Assembly: GCF_026151205.1 (NCBI RefSeq)
Contig: NC_087077.1
Span: 15,102,983-15,166,982, forward strand
DNA length: 64,000 nt
DNA from: Bolinopsis microptera
Taxonomy: Eukaryota > Ctenophora > Tentaculata > Lobata > Bolinopsidae
Direction of reading: 5' to 3'
Positions 22,506 to 35,798 of this stretch are shown here, in pieces. A program made the position numbers and the translations under genes. The notes beneath the pieces are model-generated. The model was not told the origin of the DNA. It saw only the letters and a program-made list of their open reading frames with translations, and did no database searches. Positions within the stretch are counted from its first letter, which is position 1. Each line of letters opens with the position of its first letter.

Positions 22506-25500
22506 AGGTTGAGCGAGGGCTTGGTTTAAAACTTCAAATTAAGAGTTCTAGTTATATCTATATTCTTGGTATTAAGTGGGAACTGGGAGACTTCTAGGAA
22601 AGTTTCAGTGAACTTGTGACCAAGGATAACAGAAAGGTGATGATATTACCATCTAAACTGTCTTTGATATTCAAGCTGAGTTTATCTGGAACAGAGTCGA
22701 CATATTTCCACACTTTCCTGAGTATAGGAACTGGTGAGTTCCCCAAACGTCCGCAAGTTGTACCTTTGTAGTGTTGTAGTGTTCCGCTGTTATAATATTA
22801 CATAATTACTTTATTAACTTAACTTAGCGCCCACCTGCCACACAATAACATTTCAACCAAAGTTCAGGTTACAACCACTCGGCCTACAACAGCTCTCATA
22901 TTACCACACTTTGTACACAACACATCTCAGTGATCCAGTTCCTCCTGTAGATCAGCTGTAGATTATTGAGTTGTTACTGACGTATCACTGTCTCACATCC
23001 ACACATCACCCCCGTTGCAGCCCTGTGATGACAGCCTCTCAACCAGGTTTCGCTCCAGTTGCTCTTCTTCAACCCTTGGCTGGCTACTTTTGCTGCTGTT
23101 CTGACACTGCTCCCACTTAGTTTTGGATGAGGTAACTTTCTGTAGAAAGGCGGAGGGGGTCTGTGTGATTGGGGGGCTTCGTGCTAACTACAGCCTAACG
23201 GTAACAGTGTGACACGCCCTCTGACAACATGTTTGGTATGATATATACCTGGGTGTACCCACGTGTCATAACGGTTATCGAATATATAACACATCTTATG
23301 CGGCTTATTTATTACTACACGTCTTGTCTGACATAATACCCGGTCAGACTATACTTTGTTTGGTTGTTTGTTGATGTTTTACCGTCCACTATCACAGGTT
23401 CTGACCACTGGATTTAGTATGACCGAGAAGCGAGAACCCTTAATTATAACCCTTTAAGTTTTTAACTCGTATGACTTTATGATTCGAAGCTTACATAATA
23501 CCTATTCTGTTAATATCTATTATGAGATATGAGTTCTTTTCGCAGCTCAATATTTAATCCCAATTAGACATTTTTTGTTTCATTCACTTTCTTCATCAAA
23601 CTTGTTGTTTCTGTTTCTGCTACATATCAAAGCTTCACCAATTTCAAGCACTTTTAATAGTCGAACGTTATCAATTAGTTATAATCTCTGTCTGAACGGA
23701 GAATCTGACATATTAATATGACATATTCATGCATGCGGTTAAGCAAATTACTAAATTAACATTCTTCTCAGACACTATAATTACTAAAGTCTAGAAAAAC
23801 GGAAGAAAGATTTTGTACCAATACTGTATAGTGTATAAGAGCCGCACCCATTTCTCAAAACAGAACAGTTTCGCCTGAACTTGTTCAATGTTCAAGAGAT
23901 GATACTTAGATCATAATATATGATTGAACACAAACACTCATTGCTAGAGAACCTCACAGGATTTCGTAATGACGTTTCATTGTTTCACGACAAGATATCA
24001 ACACTCACTACATATAGGAGACGTGTATATTTATGGAAGACAAAAGTACTGTCACTAAATGCTCGGTTTCCTTTCTGGGAGGACTGTCAGTCTTATAGAT
24101 TTCATATCCTAGTTGGAGATTTGGTTATTGTTGTTGTTGTGATGTGGTGCGTCAGAGGTTCGCTCCAGAAGTGTGTCCTATGCATAGTTCCTTTGCTAAG
24201 AACTTCTCTGAATTAGATGTCATCGTGTCTGGGATAACATCTGTTTTGCCAGAGATTCGCTCTCTTGTCTGGATGGTAGCTGTTGTTTTCGAGTGTAAGG
24301 TCATTGTTATAGTAACGTCATTGTTATAGTAACGCGAAACAAAAGATCATCATTTGCTTGAATGTTTTGGGTTCAATCTTCTAGGGAAAGTGCGGATGTT
24401 TTCTATATAAGAATATAGAGCGTAAGAGTCATTCTAGATTATTATAATCTCGTGTGGCACGTGTATTACACTGTACCGTACAGTGTACTTCAGCAATGTT
24501 AATTGCTTTACATTCTTATTCACAGTCATTTTATATTACTTATAGTCAGTTTATATTACTTGGGATTGGATTGGGGGAGCTGGGACACATTTCTTCCACT
24601 TTTGATATATCCGGTAGTAACTGGAATAACATTGTTACTTTTGCTCTATCCAGTCGAACCTTTCTCAGCCATATTTTTTTGTGACGATCTGTACACATGT
24701 ATCATTTTTGTATTTTCTGTACTATTTCAGTTAACGATAATTATATCACTAATAATCTGGGAATAGAAGACATTCATTCTCATCCGAAAGAAGATGTTTT
24801 CCTCACAGGATTAGTAAAATGGAAAATGGCTAACTTTAGATAATCTCATTTTTCACTTTTTTTGTAGTTTTTTCTTGGAAATTCAATTTCTTTCCCCGTA
24901 GAAGCTATAAGTGTCATCATAGAGACACAAAGACTTCGATATTAAATCTTGATGACAGTTCTTGTTGGTTCTTCATGAAAAGCAGAATTACCCGAATTAC
25001 CCGAATTATCCCGAAGTTACACCTCTTAAAGAAACAAGTGCCGAGTTTCATAATTTGCCAACCTCAGTTTTATTTAGTCTCGGGATATTTTGCTTGGAAT
25101 AGAACACATCGGTTAAAATTTTTTGCAACTTTATTGCAAGGAACTCGTATTTATAATTTCCGTGTTCAGATTTTTCAGATGATATATTAATGTTAACATA
25201 TTTTCGTTAGACCTTAATTCCTGGAACGTTTAAGAAATGCCACGAAGAATTTGTTAAATTTCGAGATCTGGCTTTGATCATTTCCAATTGTCTACTTATG
25301 TGACTAATTGGTTAACATGCTGGATTCATTTTGATAATATCATGCTTCCTTAATATGGGATCAATTTTGTAATTATCACGTATAAATCGTAACGGAAAGG
25401 TCTTGAGTCTATGATTAACATTGTCAAATTTTATACTAGTATTAGGATACGAATTTGATACCATATAAATCGTTAATAAACTTTATTTTGATATTACTTA

Positions 25501-26100
25501 TTTTCATTCCCACCGTATGACATAATCTCTAATGATAAACTTTTATCATATTTATATCCATACTCTTTAAACTTTCAAATAGCAATGACGACAGACAACT
25601 TAATATGGATGTTGAACCAAGAGATAACACACGAAAATACCTAATTTGGGCTGTGTTGAATATGTATACTATAAAGTACATATAATGTAGCATATATTTA
25701 ACCAAATTATGAAGCTCGCATCCGCTCGGCTGTCTCAGTGTCTCAGTAACTCAGTCCACTGTAAGTTAAGTTATCAACTCCTTCTTTGCTTCTTCTCTGA
25801 CACGGACACTCGGTGTCTCGATGTGGTGTGATGCACAAATCTTGTCAGCATCGACCGAGTATTATCATCCATCATCAACTCAGTATTATTTTATATGCTA
25901 TCTCAGATAATATCATCGCTGTGCTTTACGTTTTTCTGTGGATTGCATAAAGTTAGTGTTGAAGAGTAGATTTGTTCTTGCTGGCTGTGCTTGATTGTTT
26001 TTATCTGGTGCGGTGTAGTTTTTGGTAGAAAAGGAGTGGTCGGAAGTTTCGTAGAAAATTAAATTTGTTAAAATTGTCATTTTCTGAATTTTTTAGGCGC
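22506..26100. other. 3.6 kb without a recognised gene
   Basis: Mixed AT-rich sequence. Short hydrophobic open frames at 24450-24770 look like chance products of T-rich DNA. A small perfect palindrome TACACTGTAC-C-GTACAGTGTA lies near 24468-24488. A 20-bp unit CATTGTTATAGTAACG is duplicated near 24302-24333. Upstream exons or the promoter of the CAP gene could lie here but could not be identified. Confidence 0.4.
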
Positions 26101-26110
26101 CCACATGTTT

Positions 26111-26480
<370 letters not shown>

Positions 26481-26517
26481 AACTAACTTCTAACACACAG
26501 AGTAAGGTGCTAGCAAG

Positions 26518-27921
26518 ATGACGTTCCGAAGTGTATCCCTAGACAAACACAACTATTACAGAGCAAAGCACGATGCAGCACCTCTTACCTGGGATAGGAA
26601 CTGTGAGAGTCATGCTCAGAACTGGGCTAACAACCTCCTCAGAACCAACACTTTCGGGCATTCCAGTGACAGGTCAGAGGGAGATCTGTCAATTTGGACG
26701 ACATGCCATCATTAGATATAATATGCCATCATTAGATATAATATGCCATCATTAGATATAATATGCCATCATTAGATATAATATGCCATCATTAGATAGG
26801 GGGTTAATCCTGATGGAAAAGAGTATTATTTGGGAAAAACAATGGAATCTTCATCCTCATACTCCATATCCTAATACTCCACACCTCACAGGAACGATAT
26901 GGGTGAGAATATCTGGGCTTACTACATGACGCGTGGTACGAACACGAAAACAGACGAACAGATGGCTGAGGAGGCTATTAAAGCTTGGTAAGTTAAACTT
27001 CCCTATCTTCTGAAGCCTCCGTTGGGAATTGGGATCACAAGAATGTATTATGAGACAATATAGGACACGAGATTAAATCTAGAAGCGCTAGATGTATAAA
27101 CGGACCGGCTGTAATCCTACAGTGAAACTTCACGGATCAGCTTTGTTTACACTTAAATTTAGAGCTGAGTATTAATGTTTGTGTTCATGTAATATTGTAA
27201 TTGTGATGTTCACTATTTCAATGTAAATTGGAATGTCTATCCTGTCCAGGTTCTGTAAATTACTAACTCGCCCATGCTGTCCAGGTTCTGTAAATTACTA
27301 ACTCGCTATCCTGTCCAGGTTCTGTAACTTACTAACTCGCTATCCTGTCCAGGTTCTGTAAATTACTAACTCGCTATCCTGTCCAGGTTCTGTAAATTAC
27401 TAACTCGCTATCCTGTCCAGGTTCTGTAAATTACTAACTCGCTATCCTGTCCAGGTTCTGTAAATTACTAACTCGCTATCCTGTCCAGGTTCTGTAAATT
27501 ACTAACTCGCTATCCTGTCCAGGTTTTGTAAATTACTAACTCGCTTTGCTGTCCAGGTACGATGAGGTGAAGAAGTACAGCTACATTTTCCCTGGTTTTA
27601 GTAAGAAGACCGGCCACTTCACTCAGGTCGTGTGGAAAGATACCACTAAAGTAGGAATGGCTATTGCTAAGAGTGACGAGAAAGCTTTCATTTGTGCTAA
27701 CTATGGTCCCCAGGTAGGTTTCATTCGGTTCCTTGCCCCAAGTGCCAGTTTGTGAGTTCGTTGATTAGGCGGGAGAGCTAACAGGGTTTGATGTTGCGAT
27801 TGTTATCAAGATATCTGTCTGTTTTCCTGACTAACTCTATAAATTTCAGGGAAATGTCTTGGCTAAAAGTGAGTTCAAGAGGTGCGTGAAACGAAAGAAA
27901 GGAGCTTGTTCCATCATGTAA
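26518..27921 (+). CDS. CAP/SCP domain protein (GAPR-1-like) with C-terminal CaaX box
   Basis: Four exons: 26518-26672, 26892-26987, 27557-27713, 27850-27921. All junctions are GT-AG and the phases match (2, 2, 0), giving 159 aa, close to mammalian GAPR-1/GLIPR2 (154 aa). CAP motifs: HNYYRAKH (11-18), APLTWD, the exon 2 start NDMGENIWAYY, the active-region GHFTQVVWK (CAP1) and FICANYGPQGN (CAP2). There is no signal peptide, so it is cytosolic or membrane-attached and not a secreted venom-type CAP protein. It ends KRCVKRKKGACSIM: a polybasic stretch and a Cys-aliphatic-aliphatic-Met box predicting farnesylation, as in small GTPases. Mammalian GAPR-1 is instead N-myristoylated. Intron 1 begins with a 20-bp repeat and intron 2 ends in a 34-bp satellite built from its own 3' splice site. 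An AATAAA lies near 28240. An upstream non-coding exon is possible. Confidence 0.92.
26703..26800 (+). repeat. 20-bp tandem repeat in intron 1 of the CAP gene
   Basis: Five copies of ATGCCATCATTAGATATAAT, starting 30 bp after the exon 1 donor. Confidence 0.95.
27242..27556 (+). repeat. 34-bp satellite of branch point plus 3' splice site (CAP intron 2)
   Basis: Ten CTGTCCAG|GT sites at 34-35 bp spacing. Each unit carries a TACTAAC branch-point consensus, then CTGTCCAG. The tenth is the acceptor of exon 3 (27557); the nine upstream copies are decoys ending AG|GTTCTG. Confidence 0.95.
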
Positions 27922-28579
27922 ATGTGTAAAGTTGTTAAAACTGTACAATTGTTTTGGGATTTGAAACAGTTTTTATTTTTAAAGACGTTCATACTGGAGC
28001 AAAGGATTAGGTATTACTATTTATATCAAGGTTGCTTCATGACATTTTTACCTTCCTTTTTTTGGACAAATTTAAATTAATTGACATAATTACTGATAAT
28101 ATTGCTACGAATACGTGATCGCAGATGAACTATTATTGAAATATATTATTTTTATCTCATTTTTAAGGGATGTTGTTTTGGTTAAGAAAGCTATTTTCAA
28201 TCGCTCGAATAGAAACTGAAAAAATTCATTTATAGTAAATAAAATTCGTTAAATGATTCTCTTTTCTTAGAGCATGTGAAAGAAGGGAGGTTGCTGTTCA
28301 AATTATTTTGTATTTTTTGCCAAATTTTTAATTTTGATGATGTTTCTAATTAAATAATTGTTAAAAAATAGCTGCCTGTTTTTTTGCGTTCACACACGTC
28401 ATATTTCATAAGTTTGTTCATTCTAGTCTATTCGAATTCGAATCTCAACGAAACAATGCTTACAACTACATAAAAATACGCTGATAACATAGTTGATTTG
28501 AAGCAGGTAAAACCAAAAACTAATACATAGGTTCTGTCAAAATTCCAAAATAGAACTAATGAACAAATGGCGGGAACCA

Positions 28580-29611
28580 GAAATTACGGCGGAGGATACT
28601 ATAGCGGAACTTTTCAAAATAGGTGGACAGAATACGGCGAAATCACTTGACCCCTTCATTATTTTTATAGATTCATTCGAATATGATTCACATTATTTAC
28701 TTATTTTTCTAGAACCTTCCAGTTCCACAGGACATGACATCCTTTACTGTTTGTTTGTTGAACTATACAGTATTGTGTTTATAACAAGACGTAAAATATT
28801 GAAGCTGATAACATCAAATTAACAACGTTTTTTGTTAGCGACGAAAACTGATATTTCAATGTTAATATTTTCGTGTAATACAGGACACTACTTGATGTGT
28901 TAGCCAAAAATGTTATCTTCTTCCAACCCAAAGTAAAAATATGTAGAGTTATTCTTTATATCAGAGCTAGGATGTATATGTGTACTTTTGGTAATGAATG
29001 TTGCTTTGACTAGAATCAGGAACAATGTAATCCTCATTACCCGAAATACGTTTCCTCTATTTCTTAAAAATCTGAGTATTTTTTATTTTATTCAGGATTT
29101 AGATTCTCAAATTTTGATGATTCAGGTTTGAATATCTTAATCTTATCGGCTAAAATTTGGCTACAATAACAAAATCTTACCTGTAAGCCAAGCCGAAAAA
29201 ATCATCAGCAGTTTACACCGGTCAGGCGGCTAGCTCTCACCTATAGATCCACACGGGGTTGTCCAAGTTATACACAAATTATTGTTGAAGGATTACTAAC
29301 TTTAAGTTAGTAATCCTTCAACAAAACACTGTCTAGTTTAAAACTAGACGGCGACGGCGTTTGAGTATCAAGAGGGCGTACAAGAGGGTGGTCTGTAAGA
29401 CTATATATTATAGCAATTGTAATTAATTATAGTTATCGTTATACACTTTTTAATGTTAATAAAAAAATTACGGCGGAGGACACTATAGTTCTATAGAGCG
29501 GATCTTTTCAAAATAGGTGGACAGAATACGGCGAAATCACTTGACACCTCCTTAGCTATTTTCAAAAATTCATTCGAATATGATTCACATTATTTCGTTA
29601 TTCTTCTAGAA
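28580..29611 (+). repeat. direct repeat pair (~135 bp), ~890 bp apart
   Basis: 28580-28712 and 29466-29611 share AATTACGGCGGAGGA, AAAATAGGTGGACAGAATAC and CATTCGAATATGATTCACAT. The second copy carries a small insertion. They are probably two copies of an uncharacterised repeat. Confidence 0.75.
29282..29324. repeat. near-perfect palindrome, 21-bp arms
   Basis: The arms TTGTTGAAGGATTACTAACTT and its reverse complement are separated by one T. A second small palindrome, GTCTAGTTT-A-AAACTAGAC, follows at about 29332-29350. No U-tract or gene end adjoins it, so it is not called a terminator. Confidence 0.9.
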
Positions 29612-30096
29612 GGAATAATATATTTAAATGCCCTCACTTTCACAAGTTTTTTAATTAAGAACCCGGCAGAAGGTTACCTAAACGAACGGATGAGCTAAAA
29701 TAATTTCCTTTACAATATTCTGGAACTTAAAAAATTTAATAGCATTTTGAACATTTTAATTTTGTACATTTTATTTAATTTTGTACATTTTGAACATTTT
29801 AATCGCATTTTGAACGCTTAGTCATTGGAACAGAAATTAAGTTTGAGTAATATTCACCATATGATGACAAACCAACATGCTGAGTCGTGTGACTTTTTAC
29901 TAATATATTATTCGTTTTGCATATTCGTTTTACAATATTGAATTGAAGCCACTTATTATATACCTTAGGACCAATAAATTTGGTTCACAATAAATTTGGT
30001 TACCATAATTTTAGTCACAAATTTCGCAAATTTTTAGTCTACAACAACTTAGTCAAATTTTTCGACTTTTCGAGACCATTTTCCATTCCATTTACC

Positions 30097-30592
30097 TTAA
30101 GAACGACAAATTTAGTCTACCCCGTCTGAGCATTACAGATTAAGCTGCAATGCATTACTCGGGAATTTCAATAACATCAGATCTAGATATGAGTTTGTGA
30201 CTATGAATCACTAAGTTCTTCAGTACACTGTTCAGTTTCTTTTTCACCCTTTTTCGACTTTACCTTTTTTGTCGGTACGACGTAGTTTTATCGATATGAT
30301 CCTTCAGCCGTTTCAACAGAGCATGCATTGGGATGGATCGATTAAAAATGTAATGTCCAAGAGGAGCTCTAACCCTTTAAGTGCAATAGGACTTTGGTAC
30401 GGTTTTGTGCAGTAGGAACGGTGCAGTGATTTCATATATTAATTATAAACAATGTTAGCCTAATAATATTCATGTCATATTTGCTGCTTTAAAATTAGTC
30501 GCCGAAAAATTTAGACTCATGAAATTTGGTTTACAACAATTTTAGTCAAAAGTTTGACTAAATTTATGGTAGACTAAATTTGTCGTTCTTAA
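30097..30592. mobile_element. MITE with 24-bp perfect inverted ends
   Basis: The termini TTAAGAACGACAAATTTAGT... at 30097-30120 and their exact inverse at 30569-30592 bound 496 bp of non-coding DNA. TTAA at both outer ends would suit a piggyBac-type TTAA target, but piggyBac ends normally start CCC, so the family is uncertain. Related words (AAATTTGGTT, TTTTAGTC) also lie just outside to the left (29969-30060). Confidence 0.75.
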
Positions 30593-32859
30593 AATAGTGT
30601 ACTACAGATTATACCGCGACTACTACTTTATTCTAGACAGGCATGGGTCTAGAGAATATTCTGCGTGTGCCAAATGTATTTGTTCTAGACTCTAGTAGTT
30701 AAACTGTGCTAACAATTCAATTTTCGCACACTTTGGTTTTTTCCGGTGTCAAAAGACATTATTTGTATTATAGGTCACATTGAAGGCGTGATATATTCCT
30801 TGTATTCCTTGTACCATGACAACTTCATCATTTCAAAGTAGGTGGTATTGTTTAATGTTTACCTCATGTTCTACAGTTCTATATTTGACAGTTCTAGTCA
30901 ATTATCAGCCGTATGGGATATTTCACTTTTAGGATTGAAGCCCTTTGTCTATTCTGTTTTCGTTTAACAAAATCCCAAAATTGCCGCTCAGCTTCGTTCA
31001 CCAATTTGCTATTTAGCGCAACCGATAGAAACACTTCTTTAATCGGGGTTTTTATGTCTCTGGTCTTAATTCATAGTTATGGTTGAGGACGTACGGTACA
31101 GACAAAATTTGTACTCATTGAAGGTAGAATTGATTGGCATTTATTTTCGAAATTTTGTAAATCTCGCAGTTAAATGGAAAAAGTTGAAAATTTAATCGAT
31201 CGCTGATCGCTGCAATACAAGAACCTTCCGCGAGAAACCAGCAACGACGAACTTTAAGTTGGTCAGTCGACTTTAGTTTAGTCAGAAATTTGGGTGTTCC
31301 TAGTTAGCTAGTTGACTTTCCGTCCATTGCGACTCTAAATAGTTATGAGTACCAACTGCCAACTGTCCAATTTACCTGCTATCACATGTATAACCGTAAT
31401 AAACTAAAAACGCTTCCGTGATTTTTAATTGCCTGCGTGTTGTAACATTCATCAAGCGAACAATGTGAAGAGTCGAGAATGCAATTCAGATCATATCTTC
31501 TTTAATCTAGAAATATTGGATAATTCTGGAGTCGATAGATCAGTATCTCATTTTACTTGTCGGCACCGCAAGAAGTCACTAGCACAAACATGCATAGATT
31601 AAGCATTCTTCGGAAAATTGTAAACTTGGCGAAGTAGCTGAATGATCAGAATAAAAGGGTTAAAAACAGGAAAGAATACGTGGTTTTCATTTGCTGAAAG
31701 TAAAATCGACTCGGGGGAGATCTAGATTCTTGGACCTGAAATTTCGCTATTATTTCACAACATTTTATTTTTGTTATACATAATATGTTATGTGCTGAAG
31801 AGGAGAAAGTAACATTAGAAATTTTGGAAATCTGCAAAAACTAAAGAAGGGAGAGGAAAAGAAGGAAAATTAAAAACTACAATGCACTCGTGTAAAAATG
31901 ACGGCAAAATCTGAATACTGTTTGACGGATTCAGATTGGATGTTAATGACCAAGTGGTGTGGGAATTTGCGTCACCTGTTGCCGCTATATATAGTGCTAC
32001 TGTGAATGACAAAGCGTTGAATGATCTATGTCTATTGCATTTAACAACCGATTGACCTAAATGTTGAAATGAGCTAGCTCAGCTACTGGCTTAGTTTTCG
32101 TTTCTCGTCGACCCTGCTGCATAAGTCATATGCATACATTTTTCCAGTCGTTCTTTGATTTAATGCTTTCATAGATTTTTGTTCTTTTTGATCACTATAA
32201 TTGAATGAAACATTATGACGGTAATCTATTTATAGCCACTAATATCAACCTCAGGCCCCCCTTCATCAGCTTAGTCTTGTAACCAGGGGTTTTAAAACTA
32301 GCTCGAGCTCGCGTGCACACATCACATCGTCAGCATGCAAATCTCCAAACAATAGTTCTATCACAAAGCACTCCATTTTTATCAAGTGCTTGATTCTCAA
32401 ATTGTAAAGTTTCGATCTTTTATAACATCTGTTACGGAGCTTGATTGCATATTATCTGCTGCGTTCTAGAAGCAATATCATTGCTATAAAATGAAGTGTA
32501 GCATGCAGAGCTATCGAACCGGCGGCACTTCAGCTACTTTTTTATTATCTTTTTGTACAGCTAGCACCGCTGCTACGACTACCAGACTTTGATAATTTAA
32601 GATCATGTTCAACACGCTTAGCATACATTTCCTAGTTCATTCTTGTTTAGTTTAATGTTCATGTCAATACTAATGATCAGCTGATGATCAGTGAACTTGA
32701 AAAATATTAGAACATATCCATTTCGATACATAACTAGATATAAATAATCCAAAAATTGAATCAAAGTAAAACACAAACATTTCAAAAAATTACCCAAACT
32801 ATTTCTCAGTAGGAAAGAGTCCCTTGGGATCGGTTCCAGACACCACAAACTCCAACATC

Positions 32860-32934
32860 ATGCCTCCTCAAAAAGAGCTGGACCAGTTTGGAATCGCTAC
32901 TGTCTACTCGTGCCATGGCGCTGAAATCAATGAC
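32860..32934 (+). CDS. candidate first coding exon
   Basis: An ATG opens 25 codons (begins MPPQKELDQFG, ends HGAEIND) followed at once by a strong donor, GAC|GTGAGT. Codon use is balanced compared with surrounding AT-rich DNA. A possible acceptor (TTTCTCAG) about 50 nt upstream would make it an internal or second exon. No partner exon is recognised within the next 14 kb. It ends in phase 0 and could in principle join SLC34 exon 2 (51743, phase 0) as an alternative 5' exon. Function unknown. Confidence 0.35.
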
Positions 32935-34441
32935 GTGAGTATCACTAAAATAGTCATATTATCGAATACCTATATTCAATATTCATATTGTCTACCATGA
33001 AATTACTAACAATTGGAAGTTTCCTCGGCCGGTAGCTGATCAATTAGTTGACTGAGAGTTGTAGTAGTTGGCTAGTAGGTATTTAACTTAACAACTGGCT
33101 TTTTTGGAAGATCCACACCTCGTACCAAATCCATACCCCAACCTTTTAACGGAAGATGATCGAAACAGTTTTTGTCAGAGAATAATTTTAACCTTATCGA
33201 ATGTGGGGTTATTCGGAATAAGCTTCTAAAATGCATCGAAGACTCCTCCGAAAAATGTCAATGTATGATTAAGCACGCTTGCTTTCAGTACTCGAAAAAT
33301 TCCACAAGATCTAGTCCCACATATTTTCTTTGACAGATTTAAAACTAGTGGTATGACCGTCAAGGGCGTTACAATTCGGTACCCAACCCCACCCGGTCCC
33401 TTTTTATACCCTAAATATTTTGTACCCCCAAATATTTTTTTCGCGTCGAGTTGGCTGGGCCGGGAATCCATTTTGCTGACAAATCGGACGATTTTTAAAA
33501 AGGACACCCACTTTGCTTTGGTAACATTTCAAAGAAATTTAGACCGTATCATCCGTCAAGTACTATAATGAGCCCTTGACTTATTTGTTACAAAATTACG
33601 TAGGGAAACTAAGTTCATTTTGATACTCATAATCGATTGATGGTATTAGATGGAGCCCATAATTCTATTAGATTTACCCAGAGACAGCGATTCTGTATTT
33701 TCCATTCGTTTGAAATATTAAATAGTTCGGTATTCGGTTGAGGATAAACTGATTTAACGAAATTTGCTGTTTTTCTGAACAGACTCGATTCAAGCCAGTA
33801 GTTATTATTTGTATTTGTTAAATGAGTTTTACCATGAGACTCAAAGACAATACATGACTTCAACAGGATAAAGTGGTGAAAGTTTTAAAGTTTTAATACG
33901 GCGTTATTATACTGGATGGCGATATCTCATATCGGTTTATACTATAGCTAGACTCAGTATTCTTCATTTGTCTCTGGGGGATCAGAATTACAAGATATCA
34001 TTATCATGTGTTGATAAATGGATTTGTTGTTTTTGTTTTTTGTTGTATCACCTACTCTACCTACATGGAGGCTACGTCAAATACGTCTAATGGGGTGCCT
34101 CCGTTGTAGGATACAGGTGTAGGTCACCTGACTAGAATCCCAACGGCATAACCAATAACCATGTCATGTTCATAACCATGGTTTCGCCGTCGGGAGTTTA
34201 GTCTACAACCGTCCGTTCATCGGTCTAAGTTCTAACACTCTTTTTAGGGAGTGCTAGGATCCAGATTCTCTTACAACGAGACATACGTTTAACGTTTCTA
34301 CCCTGCTGTCATGTGTTGACTACGGAAACGCTATCTCGAGTATACGGGGACCATGACGCCATATTATGGTGTTGTTTTTGTCTTTATTACATATATTGTA
34401 TACATCCATACACTTCTATATGAGTACATATTGTACTGCAC
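32935..34441. other. no gene seen
   Basis: AT-rich sequence. If the exon at 32860 is real, this is part of its intron. No repeats of note. Confidence 0.4.
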
Positions 34442-34443
34442 TA

Positions 34444-35107
34444 CAGTGTGTCCCAAAAATATTGACCCAATGAGAAGTGCTACTCATTTTGATTAATTTT
34501 ACCCCACTGGTCCTCATTTCCTAGGAAATGAGGACCAGTGGGGTAAAATTATGCCCTAGTTTCTACAATTATGCCCTAGTTCGAGCAGTCACCTTTTATT
34601 TTCCATCCTTTGGCAAATTTATTCTATCAATAAACATCTCTGGTAACATATGGATCGATAAAGCTATCAAATAAGTGAATTCCACCTCCTAAAATGCACA
34701 ATTTATGCCAAAGTGGCCTGACGTACATTCTCTGGGTTCAGGCCAGCTGAATAAATGACAGTCTGTGAACACCTATTGGGTCTAATGAGATCAAATGAGT
34801 TGTTTAGGGGTTAGATGAGAACAATAAGAACACATTAGGACCAAATATAGGCCACAAATGTTTACCACTTGGCAGTAGGCCCAGTGCTTAGAATCGTGGA
34901 CGAGCCCAAGATTCGAGGGTTTTTCCCCATATTTTTAAGCCTGCAAAATTAAAACATAAAAAAAGTTTTAGAACCTGTATAGTGGTCCTAAACAAATCTC
35001 CCAACCCTTTGGCTTTAGAACACCAAACTAGGAGATGAGGACCAATGGGGTGAAATTAATAAAATGAGGAGCACTTCTTATTGGGTCAATCTTTTTGTGA
35101 CATCACG
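34444..35107. mobile_element. mariner-like MITE with internal 58-bp palindrome
   Basis: A 664-bp element flanked by TA (34442-34443, 35108-35109) with inverted ends of about 80 bp. The ends share AAAGATTGACCCAAT-type and CCTCATTT words; the left end starts CAGTGTGTCCCAAAAA. A perfect 58-bp palindrome (34494-34551, centre CCTAGG) lies within the left end: the inner part of the TIR is duplicated in inverted sense. Confidence 0.85.
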
Positions 35108-35109
35108 TA

Positions 35110-35797
35110 TTAGTTCCTATTCGAAAGTCTCTGTTTATAACCCACCTATATTCTCACAAAATCGCAAAACAAAAGTCAGTTTTTCGCTAATAATTCGAAA
35201 AGTTAGTGTTTTAGGACATAGAGCTAGTTGAACATTTTTCAAAAATACGAGCGATATCCAATTTGTTCTCTATTCGTAATACATAGTCTACGACCCCCTA
35301 TTGAGCTCCTCAGTGCCTTCCTAATTCCTTATGGCAGATACAAATTAAAAAAAATTGTTCTTAGGTCGTTAATAGGAGAAAATATACTTTAGTTAGTTGT
35401 GCCCATCAGATTTACTTTTACAATTCTTTGTGATAATTCTTGGGAATATGGAAAATACATTCCTGCACAGAAATGTTTGTTACGAAATTTGGAGCCCCAG
35501 GCCCAAGTGATGTTAAAATTAAAAAATAGATACATTTGTTTTTTCTTGAGACTACTGTAGGCTTAGTTGTAGTGAACGGTGGATTTTGACGTATTGAAGG
35601 TACATACGTCATTTTGTAGAGAACGTTAGTGATTATCAAAAACAAAAATTCATGAAAATACAATTTTTGAAATCTTAATTTCCCCGGCCCAACTGATAAT
35701 TATTAATTTTCCCAGTCTGATACAAAATGAAGCAGTCCTATTTCTGTGCATAAAAGATTAAAAGGGTAATATTATTATAAATTAGTTATAAGATATT
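35110..35797. other. no gene seen
   Basis: AT-rich sequence between two repeat clusters, with no coding signal. Confidence 0.4.
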
Positions 35798-35798
35798 T

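Larger units (their letters stand above)
27922..32859. other. repeat-rich intergenic region, no gene recognised
   Basis: Apart from the repeats listed separately, nothing coding is visible. A block near 31660-31820 has a diverged relative near 45020-45170; both contain AAAGTAAAATCGACTCG and GACCTGAAAT, so it is a dispersed repeat. Confidence 0.45.

Noticed and set aside
29282-29350. Palindromes as transcription terminators
   Set aside because: There is no adjacent gene end and no U-tract; intrinsic terminators are not expected in a eukaryotic nuclear genome.
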